This document shows positions 1 through 6,175 of a DNA stretch of 6,175 nt, piece after piece; position 1 is the stretch's first letter, and the number at the start of each line of letters is the position of its first letter. The DNA is from Clostridiales bacterium (GTDB lineage: Bacteria; Bacillota_A; Clostridia; Lachnospirales; Lachnospiraceae). Both the position numbers and the translations under genes were made by a program. The stretch covers positions 1-6,175 of the forward strand of contig JASKJZ010000160.1 of assembly GCA_030154385.1 (NCBI GenBank). The letters are read 5' to 3'. The notes under the pieces were generated by a model that saw only the letters and a list, made by a program, of their open reading frames with translations, searched no databases and was not told the origin of the DNA.

Positions 1-326
1 AATTTAATCATCAACACATTAAGCCTTACTATGTTTCCTCCACCTTTTTAGCCTCGGTAAGCGACTATGACTTAACTGGCGGATTGCTCGGTGACAAAGC
101 AAACTCCGTTGTTTTTGACAATCAAAAATTAAAGCGTCTTGTGCCTGATTTTACCGCAACCAAACGCTTTGATGAAGGCGTAGCAGAAAGCATCTCCTAC
201 ATTCTCTCACATAAAGAATACCAACGCCTGGACGAAGAATTTGATGTATGGTGCGATCAGGTCATTGAAGCACAAGAACAGGCCATTCATAGAATACACG
301 AGCTTCGAAAACCAAACGCAAAATAG
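1..326 (+). CDS. NAD-dependent epimerase/dehydratase (SDR family), C-terminal part, 5' truncated by the window
   Basis: The frame is open from base 3 to the TAG at 324-326 and gives 107 residues, so the gene begins before the window. A TTG at base 84 could be read as a start, but the upstream codons continue the same protein sense (KPYYVSSTFLASVSDYDLTGG) and no ribosome binding site precedes it, so I treat it as internal. The visible part matches my memory of the C-terminal substrate-binding lobe of extended SDR proteins: GDKANSVVFDNQKLKRLVPDF, then TKRFDEGVAESISYIL, with a Trp/Cys-containing tail (EFDVWCDQVI). The NAD-binding Rossmann motif (GxxGxxG) and the YxxxK catalytic pair would lie upstream and cannot be checked. 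Family members of about 300-340 residues act in the cytoplasm, usually on nucleotide sugars or related carbonyl substrates. The exact substrate is unknown. It is the last gene of its transcript, since a strong terminator starts 8 bases after the stop codon. Confidence 0.8.
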   Translation, partial: FNHQHIKPYYVSSTFLASVSDYDLTGGLLGDKANSVVFDNQKLKRLVPDFTATKRFDEGVAESISYILSHKEYQRLDEEFDVWCDQVIEAQEQAIHRIHELRKPNAK

Positions 327-331
327 CATAT

Positions 332-403
332 CTAAAAGGGGCGCAGTTCTAATCCGATAACTGTGTCCTTTTTTAATATTTCAGATTTTGTAATATGCTT
401 CAT
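332..403 (-). CDS. Candidate 23-codon small ORF with strong Shine-Dalgarno (uncertain)
   Basis: On the minus strand, AAGGAGG (420-414) is followed 10 bases later by ATG at 403-401. That frame reads MKHITKSEILKKDTVIGLELRPF and stops at TAG (334-332). A nearer ATG at 408-406 gives only Met-Arg before a TGA that overlaps the second ATG (ATGAGATGA), an arrangement that could allow reinitiation. The 3' half of the frame is the complement of the SDR terminator stem, so much of its sequence may simply reflect the hairpin. I do not recognise the peptide. It could be a real small protein, the 5' stub of a decayed gene, or chance. The Shine-Dalgarno quality is the only positive evidence, and no clear minus-strand promoter is visible upstream. 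Confidence 0.2.
   Translation of the reverse strand: MKHITKSEILKKDTVIGLELRPF
334..374 (+). terminator. Rho-independent terminator of the SDR gene
   Basis: The 5' arm is 334-348 (AAAAGGGGCGCAGTT), the loop is the ten bases 349-358, and the 3' arm is 359-373 (AACTGTGTCCTTTTT), ending in a run of six T. The arms form 15 consecutive pairs, three of them G-T wobbles. In the opposite strand those wobbles become A-C mismatches, so the hairpin is strong only in plus-strand RNA. That fits termination of the SDR transcript. Confidence 0.85.
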
Positions 404-416
404 CTCATGGTATCCT
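388..416 (+). promoter_or_regulatory. Weak candidate sigma-A promoter for the permease
   Basis: TTGTAA (388-393) and TATCCT (411-416) are separated by 17 bases and each matches the -35 or -10 consensus at four of six positions. Transcription would start near base 423, leaving a leader of about 44 bases. The spacing is right, but in AT-rich DNA such matches are common, so this is only a candidate. Confidence 0.2.
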
Positions 417-454
417 CCTTATAAAAATCGTGCATACTACAAAATAAAACAATT

Positions 455-460
455 GAGGTG
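455..460 (+). promoter_or_regulatory. Ribosome binding site that sets the permease start at 467
   Basis: GAGGTG at 455-460 is a good Shine-Dalgarno and lies 6 bases before the ATG at 467. An in-frame GTG at 458 lies inside this Shine-Dalgarno and is unlikely to be used, so the protein should begin MDHNKNGLSS. Confidence 0.75.
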
Positions 461-466
461 TTTGTA

Positions 467-1788
467 ATGGATCATAACAAAAATGGATTATCCAGTATAC
501 AGCTTTCTATGATGGCTCTTGGAACCGTAATTGGCGGCTCTTTCTTTCTAGGCTCCTGCGTTCCAATAAAAGCGGCGGGGCCAAGTATTTTAATTGCGTA
601 TGGAATTTGCGGAGTATTTGTATATTTTATCTTATTTGCCCTATCCGAAATGACCGTATATGACCCAAAGGTTGGTTCGTTTCGTTCCTATGCCTCTGAT
701 TACCTTGGAAAAGGTACTGGCTTTGTTGTCGGTTGGATCATTGGACAGGAATGGTAATCACGATGTCAAGTGAGGCTACTGCTGTTGCAATTTTAGTAAA
801 GAATTGGTTCCCTTCGATTTCTCTCTCACTCCTAGGGAGCCTTCTTATTGTATCCATTACCTTATTAAATTTATTGGGTGCAAAACAGCTTGGTAAGCTA
901 GAAAGTGCCTTAGCTGCTATCAAATTATTCGCGATTGTAGCATTTATAATACTTGGTTTTTTATTAATCACTGGCATTCTCTTTGGTTCTAAGGCAATTG
1001 GTCTTAGCGTAATATGGAACGAACCCTTTTTACAGGGTGGAATTTTGTCATTTTTGGGGAGCTTCCTAATCGTTATTTTTACTTATGCAGGCTTTGAAAT
1101 TATTGGACTCGCCGCAAGTGAGACGCGTGATAAAGAACGTACCGTGCCAAAAGCGATCCATATCACTGTCTTTTCCTTGGTGTCCCTTTATATCCTTAGC
1201 ATCACCATCTTGCTCCTTCTGATTCCAACGGATTCATTAAGCGAAACCACAAGTCCCCTTGTTAGTGCCCTGGAGCGTTATCATTTAACATGGGCTGGGG
1301 ATGCCATGAATTTTATTCTAATCAGTGCCATTTTATCCACGATGCTAGCAGCAATGTTTGGTATTGGACGTATGCTTCGTTCCCTCGTGGAAGACGCCCT
1401 TGCCCCCACACTCTTGCTTGACCATGGTGAGGTTCCAAAAAAAGGCATCCTTTTTTCAGGATTATGCATGCTGATTTCTTTATTTATTGGACTTCTTTTC
1501 CCCCGTGTATATCTTTTTCTCATTAGCTCCGGCGGATTTTCCTTACTTTTCACCTATATCATTTTAATGCTGACGCACATTCGTTTTCGAAAACAAAATG
1601 GAAAACCAAAAGGGCGCTGTTATTTGGGGGGATATCCCTATAGTTCTCTCTTTACCCTTCTTGGTCTTTTGGTTTCCCTCTTTAGTATGCCCTTTATGGA
1701 AGGACAAAGGAGCGGCTTTCTTGCTGGCATTCTATTAATTCTATTTTTTTATATATGCTATGGTATCATGAAATGGAAAAAATCCTAG
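467..1788 (+). pseudogene. APC-superfamily amino-acid permease, disrupted by a single-base frameshift
   Basis: Two overlapping frames together encode one permease. The first runs from ATG 467 to the TAA at 755-757. The second continues from about base 742 to the TAG at 1786-1788. Restoring one base between 737 and 742 (ATC-ATTGG to ATC-TATTGG) gives GWIYWTGMV and a continuous protein of about 440 residues, the normal size for the family. About 12 hydrophobic segments can be counted. Family signatures are visible: ALGTVIGGSFFLG in helix 1, a Glu in FALSEMTV after helix 2, and FTYAGFEIIGLAASETRDKERTVPKAI at helix 6 and the following loop. Such proteins are inner-membrane amino-acid/H+ symporters or exchangers. 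The substrate cannot be read from the sequence. Base 733 (TTG) or ATG 751 could in principle restart the second part, but it would lack helices 1-2 and most of the substrate site, so a functional short product is unlikely. The reading frame is otherwise undamaged, which points to a very recent mutation or a sequencing error. The gene stands alone between two terminators. Confidence 0.85.
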
Positions 1789-1789
1789 A

Positions 1790-1850
1790 AAAAAAGGAGG
1801 ACTTGCTCAATGATTTTTGATCATGAAAGCAAAGCCTCCTTTTCCTTTTC
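1790..1850. terminator. Bidirectional terminator between convergent genes
   Basis: GGAGG (1796-1800) pairs with CCTCC (1835-1839), TTGCT (1803-1807) pairs with AGCAA (1828-1832), and a small inner stem ATGAT/ATCAT closes the loop. A run of A before the stem pairs with a run of T after it. Read on the plus strand, the hairpin ends in a T-rich stretch (TTTTCCTTTTCC) and would end permease transcription. Read on the minus strand, it ends in seven T, only a few bases after the GH43 stop codon. It therefore serves both convergent genes. Confidence 0.85.
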
Positions 1851-1853
1851 CTT

Positions 1854-4800
1854 TTACTTCTTTATCGTAAATACATATTTTTTAGCCTTTGGAATCTTTT
1901 TCCCATCTTTGTAGGCTACTGATTGCGTTACATACGCATAATAGGTTTTTCCTGCTTCATAAGGATCTTCTGGTTTGATCAGGATACGATTGTCTACTAC
2001 ACGCACCGTTATATCAACTAAAGTTCCCTTTTCATCCAATACATAAACATTATCTTCAGTAATGGATGTTTCATCAATCGATTTTGTAAATTTAGAAGAA
2101 ACGACTTTTTTTGCTGTTTTCTTTGTTTTATAGGTCACTGTTTTTTCTGCACGTTCCGTTTTTACTAATCCAAAGCTACTAAACTTCGATACTAAAAGAC
2201 TGATGGATACAGGTGTTCCTTTTTCATCATACTGAATGCTTCCCTTTTGCAGACGTACTTCTCCATCGCTATGCTCTACCAAAACAGCCAGTGATTTTAC
2301 AAATTCGCTCCAATCTGACTTGGAAGCTGGCAGTATTTCTTTGGATATAGGCAAAATTACCTTCGTAGTTCTTGGATTTTTTGTTGCAATATCCACTGGA
2401 GTACTAATAATCTGTGCATTCCTTTCAATCCCTTTTAATCGTTCCTTTGAGCCTTCCGCTGCTTCTTCGGATACGTTTCCCACAACAAAATCAATGCCTT
2501 CTTCGTTATTCTCCTTCATATCTTTCGCTTCCAGCACGAGCGTAAGCTGTGGAAGCTTGACTTCAAGTGCTACCTTTTGCTCGGCAAAAACCTGTGACAC
2601 TTCTTTGGACAGTACGATTTGTACTGGCACTTTGTTGTCACTTGATTCAAACTTGCTTAAATCCAGTGTGATTTCCTTTGATTTTTGCGTTTGAATCGCT
2701 TCTGCTAATTGTTCCGCCTGCGCTTTTGGTATTTCAATCGAGTCCACTTTCTTCCCCGCTTCATCACGTTTTGTTGTAACCTTAATCTTAACTTCGGATA
2801 CTGCGGTATCACTTCCACCAAGTGATGCCTCCACTTTCTTCTCTACAATAACACTTCCAGAACCACCTCCATCAGGTGTTGGTGTTGGCGTTGGTGTCGG
2901 TGTTGGGGTTGGTGTCGGGGTTGGCGTCGGTGTTGGCGTTGGTGTTGGTGTTGGCGTCGGGGTTGGCGTTGGGGTTGGCGTCGGGGTTGGCGTTGGGGTT
3001 GGCGTCGGGGTTGGGGTTGTATCTAATGTACGAGCCTCTACCCCTTGTAGCGTAGGAACTACTGCATTCATAAGACCAGTCGTTTCATTAAAGGTCAATT
3101 TATCAATGCACGTTTCTCTATGATAGCCAAGTCCGCTTGTATAAGTTCCGAGTGGTGTATAAAAGCGATGGTAGGCAATGTAATATTCATCCTTTCCAGG
3201 TATCTGTAAGATTGAATGATGCCCGGTACCTAGTATGTCATTTGCGCTATCTTTTTTAAGAATTGTAGAACGATAGGTAACTGGTCCATATAACTTGTCA
3301 GAGGTACCATAGTTCACATGATAGTTTTCACTTCCTGTATCATCACATGACCAAGTGAAGTGATAGATTCCATTTCTCTTTACCACTACAACGGATTCCC
3401 GGAAATCGGTAAGTCCACTTATGTTTTTCATCGTGTCTGCCTGGATGCTTATCATGTCATCGTTTAGTGCTACAATCGCTGCCTTTCCATTTCCAAATAG
3501 TAGATAAGATTTTCCGTCATCATCGGTAAATACAGAGGGATCAATCGTCTGTCCCATTTGAATGCTACTGCACATAGATGGCGTTAATAGCGGCGTTTTT
3601 TCTGGGACAAAAGGACCCGTTGGACTCTTTGACGTTGCCACTCCTATACAGGAGGTACCCGCAGTATTTTTAGCGCAGAAATAGAAATAATACATTCCAT
3701 TTTTTTCTTCAATACTAGGAGCCCATGCACTTCCTACTGACCATTCCACGTCCTTCGAAACATCCAAGATTACCCCATGATCCGTCCAATTAACCAAATC
3801 CTTTGAGGAAAATACATGGAATTGGGTACCTGACCAACTTGTGTACCCATCGGTTGTTGGATACATATAATACGTATCTCCAAATACATCGATATCTGGA
3901 TCTGCATATTGTCCAGGAAGTACTGGATTGTTGCAAAGAACTGCTTTTAATATCCAAGTCTGTGGCGCAGTCTCTCCTGGTGCTTCAATTTCAATAGCAG
4001 CACCGGTGCTTGATAAATCTATCCCCTTTGAGAGGTCAGTCTTAACGGTTGCACCGCTTACCAGATCTAGGGAAAGTACCATATTTTTAAGATTGGAAGC
4101 AGTACTGTTACTTCTGCTTACATATACCGTAAGGGTTTTATTATCCTCTTCCAGCTTTGATGTAATTACCTGATAACCATCTGCACTTGCACCCTTTAGT
4201 ACTGGTATGGATATTCCATTTGCCTTTGCTATCTCTAATTCACCAAGTGCCCGATTATATACTTTTACATTATCAAAATATCCCTTGAAGTACTGGTCTG
4301 ACGAATAGAAGGATTTTCCAAGATACGATACGAGATTTTTTCCAAGATCGGTCATCTTCGCGCCAACCGCTTTATTCTTTGCAATCTCTTTTCCATCCTG
4401 ATAGATTGTCATCGTGCTTCCCGTTACCGCAATCGTTAGATTCGTCCATTGATTCTTGATACTCGCTACATTCGCTGCCGCTGCATATTCCGAACCATAG
4501 GATGCCTTCGTGATTGCATTTCGGATCTGTCCCTCTCTGGTTCTTAGGAACATATACTTATTGCTATCCTTTCCAACCGTCCACGTAAAGAAGTTCTCAC
4601 TTGCCATTAAGGAGCGTACATCCATCGAGATCGTAAAGGTATTGCGTCCTGTAAAGAAATTGTCTGCAAACGATGCATAGGTGCCGCTCGTTCCATCCAG
4701 ATACAAGACATTGGAACCGTTTTTATCGTCCTTTACATAGGTTGCGTTTCCAAAAAGACTTCCCTCTCTTCCATTTCCGCTGGCGTCCTGAATTGTTTTT

Positions 4801-6175
4801 CCACTCAAGGTTTCCTCAAAGTCATAGCTTAGTACAGGTTCTTGCTTTTCTTCTTCCTTTACTTCTTCGACCTCGGATGCATATGCCTTTTGCAGTGCCT
4901 GATATTCCGACGCCGTCACGCGCATTACGGTACCATGTCTCTTTAAGTTACTGCCAAGGTCATAATCACTGATTTTTGTAAATACACCGCTGGATAAATC
5001 GTTGGTCACCATTGGAAGATATCCTTTTCCACTTCCATACTGGTCTACCATCAAGCACCAGGTATCTGTCTGTACATCATCGGCATTTAATTTATAAATC
5101 AATGGTCCTTCGACTCCAGACAGGCTATCTAAAAGCTCGGAGCTGATGGTAGTCCAGTCCTTATGTAAGAGCTGACTGCAAGTGTCAATTCCAACTCGCT
5201 TGGTTGTCTCATCCTTGGAATAACGGTAATACTGTCCATTCTCTTCAATGATTGTGGAATCGATCACATGGTTCTGACGCTCTACATAGATTTGTGGATC
5301 GGTGAACTGATAAAAATCACGTGTCTTTGCATAGTAGATTCTCTGCTTTGCTGCACTATCCCCTGGCAATTGGATCATCGATGCCCAGTATACCAGGTAT
5401 TCTCCTGTCTTTTCATCATACACTGCCTCAGGTGCCCATACGCAGCCTGCTCCCGAAGGACCGACTGCTACGCTTCTTGCCTCTGACCAGTTTACTAAAT
5501 CATCCGACTCCCAGATAATAAGGGATAAACTGCCTCCATGCTGTGCGGTGCTCCAGCTCGTCCCGCCTCCAATGCAAAGGTCGGTCGCGATCATATAAAA
5601 ACGATCCCCCTCTGGAGAACGAAGGATATAAGGGTCACGTACGCCTCCATCTCCAAGCTCTGAGGTCAGTACCGATTCTCCTGCATTCAGATCCTTCCAA
5701 TGAAAGCCATCCTGGCTCATCGAAAAATAAATTTGTTCTGCGGTATGTCCGCTCTCTCCAATAAAGTGTGTGAACAGATAGTCGGTATAATCACTATCCT
5801 TAATCGGTGCTACCTTCTTTGCTACGGTTACTTCAATGCTCTTTTGGTCACTGACGGTACCGCTGGTTATCGTTGCTGTTAAGGTCACCTTCGTATCCGC
5901 ATCCTGTCGGGTCACCACGCCTGCTGGTGTGCTGTCATAGTCCGTATTCGTGGTCTCTTTGGTGCTTATGACCGCTTCATCCGAGCTTGCCCAGGTAAGA
6001 GTTGCTCCATTATCCGTCTTCTGTGGCAGCGTAATGTTGCCACGGATGTCCTGTGCATCTGGAATGGTAAGTGCTGCCTTTGCCTCTGCTACAAGCTCGG
6101 CATCCGTAAGCCCATCGGTATAATTCTTTTCTGCTACCTCGGTTGCATCCATGGTATAGTTATAAATCTTCATTT
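1854..6175 (-). CDS. Giant secreted dual-GH43 glycoside hydrolase (arabinofuranosidase/xylosidase type), 5' truncated by the window
   Basis: The frame reads from the window edge down to the TAA at 1856-1854. Counting from the first ATG (6173-6171), 1439 residues are visible. That ATG is internal: no signal peptide follows it, and [15 protein letters not shown] matches the end of a LamG domain, like [14 protein letters not shown] near residue 640. Modules by residue: LamG tail 1-15; atrophied bacterial Ig-like domain about 16-119 (ends [13 protein letters not shown]); GH43 domain 1 about 124-430; LamG/concanavalin-like domain about 446-650; Ig-like spacer about 651-743; GH43 domain 2 about 745-1050; Thr-Pro linker 1053-1100; unassigned module about 1107-1350; SbsA-like Ig domain about 1357-1439. 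Likely GH43 residues are D180 (RDPYI), D305 (VIDST) and E355 (VEGPL) in domain 1. In domain 2 they are D758 (YADPDI), D878 (TIDPS), E926 (FRESV) and the GHH pair at 984-986. GH43 enzymes are inverting five-bladed beta-propellers that release arabinose or xylose from arabinoxylan, arabinan or xylo-oligosaccharides, and LamG domains often bind the glycan or act as spacers. Export is inferred from this architecture. No LPXTG, SLH or dockerin motif is visible at the C-terminus. The exact substrate of either domain is unknown; domain 1 vaguely recalls the Bt3655-like GH43 branch. Confidence 0.9.
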   Translation of the reverse strand, partial: MKIYNYTMDATEVAEKNYTDGLTDAELVAEAKAALTIPDAQDIRGNITLPQKTDNGATLTWASSDEAVISTKETTNTDYDSTPAGVVTRQDADTKVTLTATITSGTVSDQKSIEVTVAKKVAPIKDSDYTDYLFTHFIGESGHTAEQIYFSMSQDGFHWKDLNAGESVLTSELGDGGVRDPYILRSPEGDRFYMIATDLCIGGGTSWSTAQHGGSLSLIIWESDDLVNWSEARSVAVGPSGAGCVWAPEAVYDEKTGEYLVYWASMIQLPGDSAAKQRIYYAKTRDFYQFTDPQIYVERQNHVIDSTIIEENGQYYRYSKDETTKRVGIDTCSQLLHKDWTTISSELLDSLSGVEGPLIYKLNADDVQTDTWCLMVDQYGSGKGYLPMVTNDLSSGVFTKISDYDLGSNLKRHGTVMRVTASEYQALQKAYASEVEEVKEEEKQEPVLSYDFEETLSGKTIQDASGNGREGSLFGNATYVKDDKNGSNVLYLDGTSGTYASFADNFFTGRNTFTISMDVRSLMASENFFTWTVGKDSNKYMFLRTREGQIRNAITKASYGSEYAAAANVASIKNQWTNLTIAVTGSTMTIYQDGKEIAKNKAVGAKMTDLGKNLVSYLGKSFYSSDQYFKGYFDNVKVYNRALGELEIAKANGISIPVLKGASADGYQVITSKLEEDNKTLTVYVSRSNSTASNLKNMVLSLDLVSGATVKTDLSKGIDLSSTGAAIEIEAPGETAPQTWILKAVLCNNPVLPGQYADPDIDVFGDTYYMYPTTDGYTSWSGTQFHVFSSKDLVNWTDHGVILDVSKDVEWSVGSAWAPSIEEKNGMYYFYFCAKNTAGTSCIGVATSKSPTGPFVPEKTPLLTPSMCSSIQMGQTIDPSVFTDDDGKSYLLFGNGKAAIVALNDDMISIQADTMKNISGLTDFRESVVVVKRNGIYHFTWSCDDTGSENYHVNYGTSDKLYGPVTYRSTILKKDSANDILGTGHHSILQIPGKDEYYIAYHRFYTPLGTYTSGLGYHRETCIDKLTFNETTGLMNAVVPTLQGVEARTLDTTPTPTPTPTPTPTPTPTPTPTPTPTPTPTPTPTPTPTPTPTPTPTPTPDGGGSGSVIVEKKVEASLGGSDTAVSEVKIKVTTKRDEAGKKVDSIEIPKAQAEQLAEAIQTQKSKEITLDLSKFESSDNKVPVQIVLSKEVSQVFAEQKVALEVKLPQLTLVLEAKDMKENNEEGIDFVVGNVSEEAAEGSKERLKGIERNAQIISTPVDIATKNPRTTKVILPISKEILPASKSDWSEFVKSLAVLVEHSDGEVRLQKGSIQYDEKGTPVSISLLVSKFSSFGLVKTERAEKTVTYKTKKTAKKVVSSKFTKSIDETSITEDNVYVLDEKGTLVDITVRVVDNRILIKPEDPYEAGKTYYAYVTQSVAYKDGKKIPKAKKYVFTIKK
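2874..3017 (-). repeat. Hexanucleotide repeat tract encoding a 24-fold Thr-Pro linker
   Basis: These 144 bases are 24 degenerate copies of a 6-base unit (GGNGTT/GGNGTC type on the plus strand) and encode 24 Thr-Pro dipeptides, residues 1053-1100. The third codon positions vary, but a longer order is present: the 24-base block 2953-2976 is repeated perfectly at 2977-3000, and its first half again at 3001-3012. A change by any whole 6-base unit keeps the frame. The linker joins GH43 domain 2 to a Gly-rich hinge (DGGGSGS) and the C-terminal modules. Such Pro-Thr linkers are typical of secreted carbohydrate-active enzymes. Confidence 0.95.

Noticed and set aside
458..466. GTG at 458 as permease start
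   Set aside because: It overlaps the GAGGTG Shine-Dalgarno that serves the ATG at 467.
734..757. Programmed ribosomal frameshift in the permease
   Set aside because: No slippery heptamer (X XXY YYZ) or A/T homopolymer lies at the junction, and APC permeases are not known to use frameshifting.
738..1553. Minus-strand frames of 79 and 90 codons inside the permease
   Set aside because: They are antisense to clear transmembrane coding sequence, with no recognisable product.
1810..1914. Plus-strand 34-codon frame starting with ATG 1810 behind AAGGAGG
   Set aside because: The apparent Shine-Dalgarno is the 5' arm of the bidirectional terminator and the frame runs into the antisense of the GH43 gene. 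Its Ser/Phe-rich product reflects the T-rich terminator tail.
2236..2694. Plus-strand 152-codon frame opposite the GH43 C-terminal module
   Set aside because: It is antisense to a convincing coding region, shows a low-complexity Ser/Thr/Phe composition and no family signature. The GH43 frame explains this DNA.
2874..3017. Short regular repeats as a possible CRISPR array
   Set aside because: There are no unique spacers between the units. The tract is an in-frame Thr-Pro coding repeat.
4673..5882. Several plus-strand frames of 60-99 codons opposite the first GH43 and LamG domains
   Set aside because: They are shadows of the long minus-strand frame, with His/Arg/Leu/Ser-rich products, no ribosome binding sites that I could find and no domain sense.

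Overview
The window looks like chromosomal DNA of a low-GC, plant-polysaccharide-degrading Clostridia member, most plausibly in the Lachnospiraceae. This is an inference from AT-rich intergenic DNA, GGAGG-type ribosome binding sites, a clostridial-type APC amino-acid permease and a very large modular GH43 enzyme with a Thr-Pro linker. No rRNA, tRNA, CRISPR array, insertion sequence or integrase is visible.

Layout. (1) Bases 1-326, plus strand: the last 107 codons of an SDR-type NAD-dependent epimerase/dehydratase that begins before the window. It is followed by a strong intrinsic terminator (334-374). (2) Bases 375-466: a short intergenic region with a ribosome binding site for the next gene. 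On the minus strand it also holds a well-placed Shine-Dalgarno followed by a 23-codon reading frame that overlaps the terminator. (3) Bases 467-1788, plus strand: a 12-helix APC-superfamily amino-acid permease broken by an apparent single-base deletion near base 740, so it is either a pseudogene or a sequence error. (4) Bases 1789-1850: a hairpin that can end transcription from both sides, lying between convergent genes. (5) Bases 1854-6175, minus strand: the 3' 1439 codons of a giant secreted multidomain glycoside hydrolase that starts outside the window. Its modules, in protein order, are the tail of a LamG/concanavalin-like domain, an atrophied bacterial Ig-like domain, GH43 catalytic domain 1, a LamG domain, an Ig-like spacer, GH43 catalytic domain 2, a 24-fold Thr-Pro linker, an unassigned module and a C-terminal SbsA-like Ig domain.

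How the genes relate. The GH43 protein probably removes arabinose or xylose side groups or short oligomers from hemicellulose or pectin outside the cell. The SDR enzyme and the permease are encoded on the other strand, behind their own terminators, so no shared operon is indicated. The most notable points are two apparently complete GH43 active sites in one chain, a recently duplicated 24-bp unit inside the Thr-Pro repeat DNA, a C-terminal region with no recognised anchor, and the frameshifted permease. I see no convincing evidence of an entirely new biological system.
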